Below are positions 8,342-16,853 of a stretch of 64,000 nt of DNA, piece by piece. Each line of letters starts with the position of its first letter. Position 1 is the first letter of the stretch. The notes beneath the pieces were generated by a model that saw only the letters and a program-made list of their open reading frames with translations, had not been told where the DNA came from and searched no databases. A program made the translations under genes and the position numbers. This DNA is from Clostridium grantii DSM 8605 (GTDB taxonomy: Bacteria > Bacillota > Clostridia > Clostridiales > Clostridiaceae). Location of the stretch: the NCBI RefSeq assembly GCF_900129965.1, contig NZ_FQXM01000007.1, positions 124,001 through 188,000 on the forward strand, written 5' to 3'.

Positions 8342-9040
8342 ATGAGTAAGAAGTTTTGGAACTGGGTAAAGAATGAAGAAGGAAGAACACTTTACTTTGA
8401 TGGATACATTGCACAAGATAGTTGGTTTGATGATGATATTACTCCTAAACAATTTAAAGCTGAACTTACAGCTTCAGAAGGAGATATATCAGTATGGCTT
8501 AATTCACCAGGAGGAGATGTATTTTGTGCAAGTCAGATTTATACTATGTTGAAAGAGTATCAAGGAAATGTAACAGTAAAAATTGATGGAATAGCAGCAA
8601 GTGCGGCATCAGTTATTGCTATGGCAGGAAATGAAATATTAATGTCACCAGTTGCAATGATGATGATCCATAATCCAGCTACAGTTATTTTTGGAGAAGC
8701 ATCTGATTTGCAAAGTGGAATTGATATGCTATCTGAGGTTAAAGAAAGTATAGTTAATGCCTACGAGCAAAAGACAGGTCTTTCTAGAACAAAGATATCA
8801 AAAATGATGGATGCTGAAACTTGGTTTAGTGCTAAAAAAGCAGTGGAACTCGGCTTTGCAGATAGAGTTTTGTATGAGGATACTATTGAAGATACTGCAG
8901 AGGGTTTTATCTTTGATAAAGTTACAGTTACAAATGCACTAATAAAGAAATTACCAAAGAAAAAAGAAACACAGCCTGTGGCAGAAATGGGTACACCGCA
9001 TGAACAGTTAATTAAAAGACTTGATCTTATTAAATACTAA
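8342..9040 (+). CDS. Prohead maturation protease (ClpP-like)
   Basis: This 232-residue serine protease cleaves scaffold/capsid precursors inside the prohead. It shows NSPGGDVFCA (54-63), catalytic serine S87 in GIAASAAS, and catalytic histidine H110 in MMMIHNP. An AGGAGGG site precedes the start. Its end is 17 bases from the capsid start, the usual phage order portal-protease-capsid. Confidence 0.92.
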   Translation: MSKKFWNWVKNEEGRTLYFDGYIAQDSWFDDDITPKQFKAELTASEGDISVWLNSPGGDVFCASQIYTMLKEYQGNVTVKIDGIAASAASVIAMAGNEILMSPVAMMMIHNPATVIFGEASDLQSGIDMLSEVKESIVNAYEQKTGLSRTKISKMMDAETWFSAKKAVELGFADRVLYEDTIEDTAEGFIFDKVTVTNALIKKLPKKKETQPVAEMGTPHEQLIKRLDLIKY

Positions 9041-9056
9041 ATTTGGAGGAATGTAT

Positions 9057-10253
9057 ATGAGTAAAATATTAGAACTTAGGGAAAAAAGGGCAAAATTATG
9101 GGACAGCACAAAGGCTTTTCTAGACAGTAAGAGAAAAGATAATGGAATGTTATCACCAGAAGATACTGAAACATATGAAAAGATGGAAGCGGATGTTGTA
9201 AATCTAGGAAAAGAAATAGACAGATTAGAGAGACAAGCAGCAATGGATTTAGAGTTATCAAAGGCAACTTCTAATGCTATTAGAAATAATCCTAATGGAA
9301 ATATTACTGGAGAAAAAACAGGTAGGGCATCAAATGAATATAATAAAGCTTTCTGGAATGCTATGAGAAATAAGAATAGTTTTGATGTTCAGAATGCTTT
9401 GCAAATAGGTACTGATAGCGAAGGTGGTTTCCTTGCACCAGATGAATTTGAAAGAACATTAATTGAATCTCTTGAAGAAGAAAATATATTTAGACAACTT
9501 GCAAAAATAATTACCACATCAAGTGGAGATAAAAAAATCCCAGTTGTAGCTACAAAAGGAACAGCATCTTGGGTTGATGAAGAAGGAGCAATTACTGAAA
9601 GTGATGATGCATTTGGTCTAGTTTCTATTGGTGCTTATAAACTTGCTACAATGATTAAAGTTTCAGATGAACTTTTAAATGATAGCGTCTTTAACCTTGA
9701 AGCCTACATTGCAAAGGAATTTGCAAGACGTATTGGTGCTAAGGAAGAAGAGGCTTTCTTTATTGGGGATGGAACTGGAAAGCCTACTGGTATTTTCAAT
9801 GCCACTGGTGGGGCACAACTTGGAGTTACTACCGCAAGTGCTACAGCTATAACCCTTGATGAGATTATGGATTTATTCTATTCTTTAAAAGCTCCTTATA
9901 GAAAGAAAGCAATATTTACTATGAATGATGCTACAGTAAAAGCAATTAGAAAACTTAAGGATGGCAATGGTCAGTATATTTGGCAACCATCAATTACTGC
10001 GGGTACTCCTGATACTATTTTGAATAGACCAGTAAAAACTTCTGCTTATGCGCCAACTATCGGCTCAGGAGCAAAGAGTATAGCTTTTGGTGATTTCGGA
10101 TACTATTGGGTAGCAGATAGACAAGGTAGAGCCTTTAAAAGATTAAATGAACTTTATGCAGCAACCGGTCAAGTAGGATTTATGGCTACTCAAAGAGTAG
10201 ATGGAAAGCTAATATTGCCTGAAGCTATAAAAGTTTTACAACAAAAGATATAG
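9057..10253 (+). CDS. Major capsid protein (HK97 fold)
   Basis: This 398-residue protein has an N-terminal coiled-coil delta/scaffold region (about 1-80) followed by the HK97 shell domain. Recognisable segments are GGFLAPDEFE near residue 120, ATMIKVSDELLNDS near 200, and GDFGYYWVADRQG near the end. Start 9057 is preferred because GGAGGA ends 6 bases upstream; the earlier in-frame start at 9021 overlaps the protease gene. The prohead protease probably removes the N-terminal region. Confidence 0.93.
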   Translation: MSKILELREKRAKLWDSTKAFLDSKRKDNGMLSPEDTETYEKMEADVVNLGKEIDRLERQAAMDLELSKATSNAIRNNPNGNITGEKTGRASNEYNKAFWNAMRNKNSFDVQNALQIGTDSEGGFLAPDEFERTLIESLEEENIFRQLAKIITTSSGDKKIPVVATKGTASWVDEEGAITESDDAFGLVSIGAYKLATMIKVSDELLNDSVFNLEAYIAKEFARRIGAKEEEAFFIGDGTGKPTGIFNATGGAQLGVTTASATAITLDEIMDLFYSLKAPYRKKAIFTMNDATVKAIRKLKDGNGQYIWQPSITAGTPDTILNRPVKTSAYAPTIGSGAKSIAFGDFGYYWVADRQGRAFKRLNELYAATGQVGFMATQRVDGKLILPEAIKVLQQKI

Positions 10254-10274
10254 TTTGAAGTTGGAGGTGAGTGT

Positions 10275-10550
10275 ATGTTTATTTCACTTGAAGAAACAAA
10301 ACTTTATTTAAGAGTAGATGGTGATGAAGAAAATACACTCATCACCAGTTTTATTATAACTGCTGAGGAAATGTGTGAAGGAATTTTAAGATTCACACTA
10401 GCTGATTTTATTGAACTACCAGAAACGGTGAAACAAGCAATTCTTTATGCAGTAGGAAATATGTATGAACAGCGAGAAAATGTAGATATGAAATCAATAC
10501 TAGATGTTATGACAAGACTTCTATTCTCCTATAGACAAGAAAGCTGGTGA
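10275..10550 (+). CDS. Head-tail connector protein (gp6-like)
   Basis: This 91-residue helical protein matches the small phage gp6/YqbG-like connectors that extend the portal. Features are the N-terminal LEETKLYLRVDGDEE and an ILYAVGNMYEQRE helix. TTGGAGGTGAG precedes the start. It lies directly after the capsid gene and 4 bases before the head-closure gene, the standard order. Confidence 0.85.
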   Translation: MFISLEETKLYLRVDGDEENTLITSFIITAEEMCEGILRFTLADFIELPETVKQAILYAVGNMYEQRENVDMKSILDVMTRLLFSYRQESW

Positions 10551-10554
10551 TAAT

Positions 10555-10881
10555 ATGAGTATTGGAGATTTAAAACATAGGATTACATTTCAAAAATTTA
10601 TAACCAGCGTTAATGATAATGGCTTTGAAATTGAAAGTTGGGAAGAGTTTAAAACAGTTTGGGCATCGGTAAAGAATCTTTATGGTAAAGAATATTTTCA
10701 AGCTGCAGCAGTTCAAAGAGAAAGAACTGTAAAATTCTTAATAAGAGCTGTTCCAGACATTGATGAAACAATGAGAATATATTTCCAGGGCAAACAATAT
10801 AACATCACTTCTATTGATAATATAAGATATGAAAATAGATTTATAGAAATAAAAGCTATGGAGGTTGATGGAGATGGCTAA
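10555..10881 (+). CDS. Phage head closure protein (head-tail adaptor)
   Basis: This 108-residue beta-barrel protein begins MSIGDLKHRITFQK and contains WASVKNLYGKEYFQAAA, both typical of the Phage_H_T_join/SPP1 gp16-like family. It seals the filled head and receives the tail. Its end overlaps the next gene by 8 bases. Confidence 0.88.
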   Translation: MSIGDLKHRITFQKFITSVNDNGFEIESWEEFKTVWASVKNLYGKEYFQAAAVQRERTVKFLIRAVPDIDETMRIYFQGKQYNITSIDNIRYENRFIEIKAMEVDGDG

Positions 10882-11272
10882 TATTGAACTTGAAGGCATG
10901 GATCAATTAATTGATAAAATAAATAAGCTAGGTAATAAAGGCGAGGCTATAAAAAAGAAAGCCTTAGAAAGAGCTGGTGAAAGAGTAAAATCTTCTATGG
11001 AGAAAAAAGCTCCAAGATCTAAAGAAAGCAAAAAACACATGGCTGATAATATTAATGTATCAGATATTGAAAAAGAAGATGGTGTGGATTTTGTGAAAAT
11101 TGGTCCAAACAAAGGTGATAATTCTGAATTCTTCTATTCAAAGTTCACTGAATTTGGCACAAGCAAAATCCCAGCACAACATTGGGCAGAAAAATCTGTT
11201 CTTGAAAATAAGAAAGAAATTAATGAAATAATTAAAGAAGAATTAGAAAGGGGGCTTGAAGAATTTGATTAA
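10874..11272 (+). CDS. HK97 gp10-like tail component
   Basis: This 132-residue protein belongs to the HK97-gp10 family of tail-completion/neck proteins: NIELEGMDQLIDKINKLG at the start and a TEFGTSKIPAQHW motif near residue 93. Start 10874 is chosen because GGAGG lies 9 bases upstream; upstream in-frame TTG and ATG codons sit too close to that site. It overlaps both neighbours. Confidence 0.85.
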   Translation: MANIELEGMDQLIDKINKLGNKGEAIKKKALERAGERVKSSMEKKAPRSKESKKHMADNINVSDIEKEDGVDFVKIGPNKGDNSEFFYSKFTEFGTSKIPAQHWAEKSVLENKKEINEIIKEELERGLEEFD

Positions 11273-11600
11273 TAAATTGATTAGAGATACTTTGAAGCCT
11301 CTTAATATTCCAGTACACTTTCAAAAGTATTCAGGAAAAGCAAAAATATATATAACCTTCCACGAATATTTTCAGTCTGGAGAATACTTTGAAGAAGATG
11401 AAGAAACTTATACAGGTCACTACATTCAAGTAGATGTTTGGACTAAAGAAGATTATACAATTCTAGTAAAGTCTATTAAAGACTTACTTAAGAATGTAGG
11501 ATTTAAAAGGTTAGATGAAACAGATTTATATGAAGAAGATACAGGTCTCTACCATAAAGGTTTGAGATTTTTTTATTTAGAAGAAAAGGAGGTCCTATAA
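11265..11600 (+). CDS. Minor tail / tail-completion protein (DUF3168-like position)
   Basis: This 111-residue protein lies between the gp10-like and major tail genes, where tail terminator proteins lie. A TTG at 11265 has the best spacing to AAAGGGGG (10 bases); a TTG at 11256 in the same frame is almost on top of that site. Sequence similarity is weak, so the call is mainly positional. Confidence 0.68.
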   Translation: MINKLIRDTLKPLNIPVHFQKYSGKAKIYITFHEYFQSGEYFEEDEETYTGHYIQVDVWTKEDYTILVKSIKDLLKNVGFKRLDETDLYEEDTGLYHKGLRFFYLEEKEVL

Positions 11601-12170
11601 ATGGCTAGACAAATAGGGTTAAAAGATATTCATATTGCTATATTAACAAAAGATGATGCAACAGGAGTAACTTATGCGGTTCCAACAAAATTAGAAAGAG
11701 CTATAAATGCAAAGTTGTCACCTAAGTCAAATTCAGAAAACATCTATTCTGATGATGCAGTAGAAGATATTATCAGTTCTTTTGAGGTAATTGAAGTGGA
11801 GATAGAACTTAATCAACTATCCCTTGAAAGTAGAGCAAAGCTTCAAGGGTCAAAGGTAGTAAAAGGAGTATTAATTGAAAATAAAGATGATATAGCTCCA
11901 ACTATTGCGCTAGGCTTTAAGTCAAAGAAAAACAATGTAAAGTACAGATATGTATGGCTTCTAAAAGGTAAATTTGAATTAGCATCAGATGAATATGATA
12001 CTGAGGCTGAAAAACCAAAGGTACAAAGTGCTAAATTAAAAGGCGAGTTTTACGCTAGAGATTACGATGGAAACTATAGATTTATTACAGATGATGATAT
12101 TGAGGGAGCAGATGGAACTGTAATAAGTTCATGGTTTACTGCTGTGCCTGATGAACCGCAAATTATATAA
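11601..12170 (+). CDS. Major tail protein (phi13 family-like)
   Basis: This 189-residue protein forms the tail tube. Its RQIGLKDIHIAILTKDD opening and later alternating beta segments match phi13-type tube proteins. GGAGG precedes the ATG by 8 bases, and the gene directly abuts the previous one. Confidence 0.88.
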   Translation: MARQIGLKDIHIAILTKDDATGVTYAVPTKLERAINAKLSPKSNSENIYSDDAVEDIISSFEVIEVEIELNQLSLESRAKLQGSKVVKGVLIENKDDIAPTIALGFKSKKNNVKYRYVWLLKGKFELASDEYDTEAEKPKVQSAKLKGEFYARDYDGNYRFITDDDIEGADGTVISSWFTAVPDEPQII

Positions 12171-12206
12171 TAATGGAGTTCTAAGCACCTTTGTTAAATA
12201 AATAAG

Positions 12207-12215
12207 TGTTATAAT
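12207..12215 (+). promoter_or_regulatory. Extended -10 promoter of second cargo gene
   Basis: TGTTATAAT is an exact extended -10 (TGnTATAAT), 28 bases before the TTG start at 12243. There is no clear -35. The first cargo gene has the same promoter type. Confidence 0.5.
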
Positions 12216-12242
12216 ATACTTACAAGGGGAGGCGGTGAATTT

Positions 12243-12947
12243 TTGGAATTTATACAGGAGAAACAATTAGATAAAGAGTTTATAACATTTGGTAGATTTT
12301 ATGAAGTTAAATATAATAATGGGGAACCTCAAAAATGTAGAAGTATTTTAGAAATACGCAAAAGAAGTTGTAAAGATAAACTTGCGGATACAGACAACAT
12401 TGATGCGGTTTTTGTAATGATGAATCCTGGAGGTTCTAAACCTAAAGATGAATACATTCAGAAGATAAAAAGAACAAAAGAAATAGAATTAGGAAAGTTA
12501 CTAGAAATAGAATTAGTAGAAACAATTCCTGATAAAACACAGTATCAACTAATGAGAATTATGAAGCATAAAGATTGGAAATATGTTAAGGTTATTAATC
12601 TATCGGATTTAAGAGAAGCTAAAAGTAAACTTTTTTATGATAAAGTAAAGAACATAGAAGGTTTTGATAAAGATTATATTCACAGTATTTTCTCGGAAAA
12701 AAGAAAAAAAGAATTGAATAGCATTTTTACAACATATAAATTTTATAATGTAGTAGTAGCATGGGGTGTGAATACTAAATTAACAAATCTTATAAAGCTA
12801 GCAATGGGTAGTAATAAATTGAACAATAGCGTTGGTTATAACAAAAGCACTGATAAGAGAAAAGTAAATTTTTATTACTATCATCCATTACCAAGGGGTA
12901 TTAAAAAACAAAAATTATGGATTAATGAAATAATAGATAAATTATAA
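12243..12947 (+). CDS. Prophage cargo protein, DUF1643-like (uracil-DNA-glycosylase-like motifs)
   Basis: This 234-residue protein is inserted between tail tube and tail chaperone genes. It has VFVMMNPGGSKP near residue 57, a VVVAWGVNT strand near 175, and YYYHPLPRG near 218. The order NPG, then a WG strand, then HPxPR recalls DUF1643 proteins and the uracil-DNA-glycosylase fold (motif A NPG/DPY, motif B HPSP). Glycosylase activity is inference only. TTG is the likely start, with GGGGAGG 10 bases upstream. Own promoter and terminator mark it as a moron; DNA repair, base excision against rival phages, or a host-takeover role are all possible. Confidence 0.6.
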   Translation: MEFIQEKQLDKEFITFGRFYEVKYNNGEPQKCRSILEIRKRSCKDKLADTDNIDAVFVMMNPGGSKPKDEYIQKIKRTKEIELGKLLEIELVETIPDKTQYQLMRIMKHKDWKYVKVINLSDLREAKSKLFYDKVKNIEGFDKDYIHSIFSEKRKKELNSIFTTYKFYNVVVAWGVNTKLTNLIKLAMGSNKLNNSVGYNKSTDKRKVNFYYYHPLPRGIKKQKLWINEIIDKL

Positions 12948-12955
12948 GTAGAAAG

Positions 12956-12984
12956 AAGATTTACGTTATGTAGATCTTTTTTTA
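12956..12984 (+). terminator. Intrinsic terminator of second cargo gene
   Basis: AAGATTTAC pairs with GTAGATCTT (one G-U) across a 5-base loop, followed by a run of T. Confidence 0.72.
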
Positions 12985-13009
12985 TTTAAGGCAAAGTTTA
13001 GGGGGATTA

Positions 13010-13336
13010 ATGTTGAAAGCATCAGAACTTAAAAATAAGGGTATCAAATTCGCTTTAGGTGAAAAAGAATATGAATTAAAACTTAATATGAACACCTTTT
13101 GTGAACTAGAAGAAGTATATGAAGATTTAAACAAAGCCTTTGACGATTTGCAGAAAATGAAGATTAAAGCAATAAGAGCTTTAATCTATGCTGCAGTAAA
13201 AGTAGAAGATGAAACGGCTACATTAAAAGATGTAGGAGAGCTTTTAGGCATAAAGGATCTTGAAAGATTGGGCACAGCTATAAATGAAGCTTTGAATACA
13301 GCAATGCCTGAAGCAGAAGAACAATTGGGGGAATAG
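13010..13336 (+). CDS. Tail assembly chaperone gpG
   Basis: This 108-residue acidic protein coats the tape measure protein during tail assembly. It contains FALGEKEYELKLNMNTFCELE, typical of Gram-positive phage gpG proteins. It ends just after a run of five G. A -1 shift there would give a longer gpGT protein. The start has AGGGGGA upstream. Confidence 0.85.
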   Translation: MLKASELKNKGIKFALGEKEYELKLNMNTFCELEEVYEDLNKAFDDLQKMKIKAIRALIYAAVKVEDETATLKDVGELLGIKDLERLGTAINEALNTAMPEAEEQLGE

Positions 13337-13530
13337 AAAGCCACACTAGTCAAAATTCATGGGACTGGCAGTGGCTTTTTTTCTTGGGAACAAATCTACT
13401 TAAAATGACAGAAGAACAATTCTGGAACAGTACACCTAAAAAGCTTCAGGCACTTTTTCATATTTATAAAAAGGTTAATGGAATAGAAGATGAAGAAAAA
13501 CTTGATACCATAGATAACATTATTTTTTAG
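13010..13530 (+). CDS. Tail assembly chaperone gpGT (predicted -1 frameshift product)
   Basis: The frame -1 to gpG is open from before the gpG stop to a TAG at 13528-13530. Read from 13330 it encodes WDWQWLFFLG and then MTEEQFWNSTPKKLQALF. This matches the T domain that recruits tail tube protein. No convincing independent ribosome binding site precedes the T segment. The likely slip is on TTG-GGG-GAA at 13325-13333, in the run G5 at 13327-13331, giving a product of about 173 residues. The G:GT frameshift is conserved in tailed phages. Confidence 0.75.
13327..13377 (+). promoter_or_regulatory. Frameshift site and stimulatory hairpin
   Basis: Five G form the slip run (13327-13331). AAGCCAC at 13338-13344 pairs with GTGGCTT at 13371-13377, with further partial pairing inside. 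The stem begins 4-7 bases after the slip codons, the spacing expected for a stimulatory structure. The slip heptamer is not the classical XXXYYYZ. Confidence 0.5.
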
Positions 13531-13545
13531 GGAGGAGGTGAAGAA

Positions 13546-16116
13546 ATGGCTACTGGGGAGAATACAGTTGTTGCAAGAATTGGACTGGACGATAAAGGCT
13601 TTCAAGAGGGAGTTGCTAAAATCCAAAGAAGTCTTAAAGTTGTTAAAAGTGAATTTGCAGCAGCAAGTTCAAAGCTTGGTGACTTTGGAAAATCAACAGA
13701 CGGATTAAAACTTAAAGCAGATAGTTTAACTCAGCAGATGGAGTTACAAAAACAAAAGGTTGCAGCTTTATCAAAGAGTTATCAAGAAAGTGTAGAGAAA
13801 AAAGGCGAAGATGCCAAGGCTACTGAAAACCTAAAAATAAAGCTTAATTATGCTATAGCTGAAATGAACAATATGGAAGGCGCAATTTCTGATATTAATA
13901 AACAGATTGAAGTTCAAAGTAGTGGTTTTACTAAACTAGGAAAAAATTTTGAAGATATAGGAAGTAGGATGAAAAAAGTAGGTGAGGGATTTTCTAGTGT
14001 AGGAAGTACGTTAGATAAAACTGTAACAGCACCTATTGTTGCAGCAGGCGCAGGTCTTTTTAAGCTAGCCAGTGATTTTGATGAAGCCAGTGACTCTATT
14101 AGAATAGGAACTGGGGCAACTGGTGAAGCACTTGAAGGGTTAGAACAGGATTTTAAAGCAGTATATACTACAGTTGATACAAGCATGGGAGATGCTAGTA
14201 AAGTAATAGCAGACTTAAATACTCGTACAGGATTATCAGGAGAATCCCTTCAAGAATTATCAACTCAAATGTTAAGACTTGCTAAGGTAACAGGTGAAGA
14301 TATCAATACACTAATCCCTGCTTCTACTAGAATGTTTCAAGATGCAGGTCTTGGGGCTGATGAATATGCTGGTGCATTAGATTATACTTTTAAAGTTAGT
14401 CAGAGCACAGGTATAGGTGTTGGAAAGCTTCAAGAACTTATGACACAATTTGGTGGCCCACTAAGACAGATGGGATTTGATTGGCAGACCTCTGCAGCTA
14501 TGCTTGGTAAGTTTGAAAAAGAAGGTGTTAATACTGAACTTGTAGTAGGATCACTTAGAATTGCTCTTGGAAAAATGGCTAAGGAAGGCATCAGTGAACC
14601 AAATAAAGCACTTCAAGAAATGATTACTCGTATAAAAGAAGCAGGAACAGCAGGTGAAGCAAATACTTTAGCACTTGAAATGTTTGGCGCAAAAGCAGGT
14701 CCAGATATGGCGGCAGCAATCAGAGAGGGAAGACTTAATCTTGATGAACTTATTAATAGTCTAAACTCAAGTCCAGAAACAATTGCTCAGGTTTATACAG
14801 ACACAGCTGATGCGGCAGAACAATTTGTAGTATTAAAAAATAAGATGGCTGTTGCATTAGAACCGTTAGGTAAAAAGCTTTTTGAAGCTGTAAATAATGC
14901 AATGCCAACAATAGAAAAACTAATACAAGCTATAATAGGGATTATTGAGAAATTTAATGCACTTTCCCCAGTCCAGCAAGATATGATTTTAAAATTTGCA
15001 CTTGTTGCAGCTGCCATTGGACCAGTATTATCAGTAGTTGGAACATTAATATCTGCTGGGGGAACACTTTTCTCAACTTTTGGTTCAATTTCTACAGCTC
15101 TTGGAGCAGCAGGTGGCGCAAGTGGAGCATTAGGTACAGCTTTTGCAGCTTTAACTGGGCCAGTAGCAATTATTATAGCAGCTATAGTAGGGCTGATAGC
15201 AATCTTTGTTACTCTCTATAAAAATAATGAGGATTTTAGAAATGTTGTTAATGCAACCTGGAATGAAGTTAAAGTTATTATTGGAACAATTATAGAAAGT
15301 TTGAAGGTGATGTTTCAAGCTTTTATAACCTTTGCAATGGAGGTTTGGAGTAAGTATGGGGATGATATTGTAGCAGTTATAACTATAGCATTTGGATTTA
15401 TTGCAGATATTGTAAAGACTACACTAAATGCTATCCAAGATGTTATTCAGATTGTTACAGCTTTGATAAAAGGAGATTGGCAGGGTGTTTGGGATGGTAT
15501 AAAAAATCTTACCAGTGATTTATGGACTGGAATAAAGAATGCAATTGAAGCTGGTCTTGATTTAATTAAAAGTGTTATTTCAATTCAAATGAAATTTATA
15601 GAAGATTCTATATCAGGAGTTTGGAACGGTATTAAAACTGTAACTTCTAATGTATGGAATGGAATTAAAACAGCAATAGAGACACCAATCAATACAGCAA
15701 AAGACACAGTTAAGTCTGCTGTTGATTCTATTCATAACTTTTTTGCTAATTTGAAAATACCTGAGATTAATATTCCAAAGATTAAACTTCCACACTTTAA
15801 CTTAAAAGGAAGCTTTAGCTTAGATCCTCCAAGTGTACCAAGTCTTAATGTGGATTGGTATGCAAGTGGTGGTATTTTTAATGCGCCAAGTGTTATTGGT
15901 GTAGGAGAATCAGGAACAGAAGCAGTTCTTCCCATAGATAGATTGGATGAGATTTTAGCAAGAGCTCTTGAAAAAGTAAAAGGTGGTAGTTCATCAAGTG
16001 GACTTACTCTTCATATAGAAAACTTTATAAATAATACAGAAAAAGATATTGAGCAACTAGCTTATGAACTTGAGTTTTATAGACAAAGAGTAGCCATGGC
16101 AAAGGGAGGTAGTTAA
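13546..16116 (+). CDS. Tail tape measure protein (TP901 core type)
   Basis: This 856-residue protein sets tail length. The first 130 residues are coiled coil. The TP901-type core follows (STRTGLSGESLQEL-like segment, EALDYTF, QTSAAMLGKF). Hydrophobic segments lie near residues 480-555, including IIIAAIVGLIAIFVTLY. The C-terminal part has tandem WxGIK repeats (WDGIKNLT, WTGIKNAI, WNGIKTVT, WNGIKTAI). GGAGGAGGTG precedes the start. At about 856 residues it implies a tail of roughly 130 nm by the usual ratio, an inference. Confidence 0.92.
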   Translation: MATGENTVVARIGLDDKGFQEGVAKIQRSLKVVKSEFAAASSKLGDFGKSTDGLKLKADSLTQQMELQKQKVAALSKSYQESVEKKGEDAKATENLKIKLNYAIAEMNNMEGAISDINKQIEVQSSGFTKLGKNFEDIGSRMKKVGEGFSSVGSTLDKTVTAPIVAAGAGLFKLASDFDEASDSIRIGTGATGEALEGLEQDFKAVYTTVDTSMGDASKVIADLNTRTGLSGESLQELSTQMLRLAKVTGEDINTLIPASTRMFQDAGLGADEYAGALDYTFKVSQSTGIGVGKLQELMTQFGGPLRQMGFDWQTSAAMLGKFEKEGVNTELVVGSLRIALGKMAKEGISEPNKALQEMITRIKEAGTAGEANTLALEMFGAKAGPDMAAAIREGRLNLDELINSLNSSPETIAQVYTDTADAAEQFVVLKNKMAVALEPLGKKLFEAVNNAMPTIEKLIQAIIGIIEKFNALSPVQQDMILKFALVAAAIGPVLSVVGTLISAGGTLFSTFGSISTALGAAGGASGALGTAFAALTGPVAIIIAAIVGLIAIFVTLYKNNEDFRNVVNATWNEVKVIIGTIIESLKVMFQAFITFAMEVWSKYGDDIVAVITIAFGFIADIVKTTLNAIQDVIQIVTALIKGDWQGVWDGIKNLTSDLWTGIKNAIEAGLDLIKSVISIQMKFIEDSISGVWNGIKTVTSNVWNGIKTAIETPINTAKDTVKSAVDSIHNFFANLKIPEINIPKIKLPHFNLKGSFSLDPPSVPSLNVDWYASGGIFNAPSVIGVGESGTEAVLPIDRLDEILARALEKVKGGSSSSGLTLHIENFINNTEKDIEQLAYELEFYRQRVAMAKGGS

Positions 16117-16117
16117 A

Positions 16118-16822
16118 ATATTAAATTTTACTTTTGGCGGTAAGAATAGCTATGATGATTTTAATATAAGAATATCTAAAAGGCCCTCCATTCCTTCACC
16201 TAAAAGAAGAATAACTTATGTAGATATTCCAGAGAGAAATTCTAGTTTAAAATTTGATGAAGGAACCTTTGAAGATATAACAATACTAGTTGAGTGTTCA
16301 ATAAATGATAGAGAAAATTTGCTAGATAAAATAGATGAAATAAAAGCTTGGTTAATTAATGCAGAAGAAAGTGATTTGATATTTAGCTTTCAACCAGATA
16401 AAAGATATATTGGGCAGGTAGTAAATTCAATAGATTTTAAACAAGTCTTTAAATTTACTAGTAGTTTTCCAATAGTATTTAATTGTAGACCTTTTAAATA
16501 TAGTACTGAAGATGAAGTTATAACAATAACTCAAATAGGAAGCATTATATATAATGAAGGAACTTTTAAAAGTGAACCTATAATAAAAATATTTGGAAGT
16601 GGAGATATAACTATCAGCATTAATAATGAAGAAATTATAATAAAAAATGTTGAAGAGTATGTGACTATAGATTCAGTTTTAAAAGATTGTTACAAAGATG
16701 AAGTTTTAAAAAATGCTGATATGGTAGGAGATTTTCCAATACTAGAGATAGGAGATAATGTGATTAGTTTTAGTGGAAATGTTAACAAAGTAGAAGTTCA
16801 GGTTAATGAAGTGTGGATATAA
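16118..16822 (+). CDS. Distal tail protein (Dit), start appears to be AUA
   Basis: The N-terminal half of this 234-residue baseplate protein is coding back to about 16118 (LNFTFGGKNSYDDFNI, then RRITYVDIPERNSSL). This is typical of the Dit family. A GGGAGGT ribosome binding site at 16104-16110 sits 7 bases before codon ATA at 16118. No ATG, GTG or TTG occurs in frame until TTG 16319, which would delete the N-terminal domain. Either AUA is used, or a G-to-A change has damaged the start. It links the tail tube to the adsorption apparatus. Confidence 0.75.
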   Translation: MLNFTFGGKNSYDDFNIRISKRPSIPSPKRRITYVDIPERNSSLKFDEGTFEDITILVECSINDRENLLDKIDEIKAWLINAEESDLIFSFQPDKRYIGQVVNSIDFKQVFKFTSSFPIVFNCRPFKYSTEDEVITITQIGSIIYNEGTFKSEPIIKIFGSGDITISINNEEIIIKNVEEYVTIDSVLKDCYKDEVLKNADMVGDFPILEIGDNVISFSGNVNKVEVQVNEVWI

Positions 16823-16853
16823 ATTTTATATATTCTAAATTGGTGGTGATACA

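Noticed and set aside
13338..13384. Terminator after the gpG gene
   Set aside because: The hairpin with T7 lies inside the conserved T-domain reading frame, so a frameshift-stimulating role is favoured.
16319..16822. A 167-residue gene starting at TTG 16319
   Set aside because: Conserved Dit sequence continues upstream in the same frame, and 16319 has no ribosome binding site.
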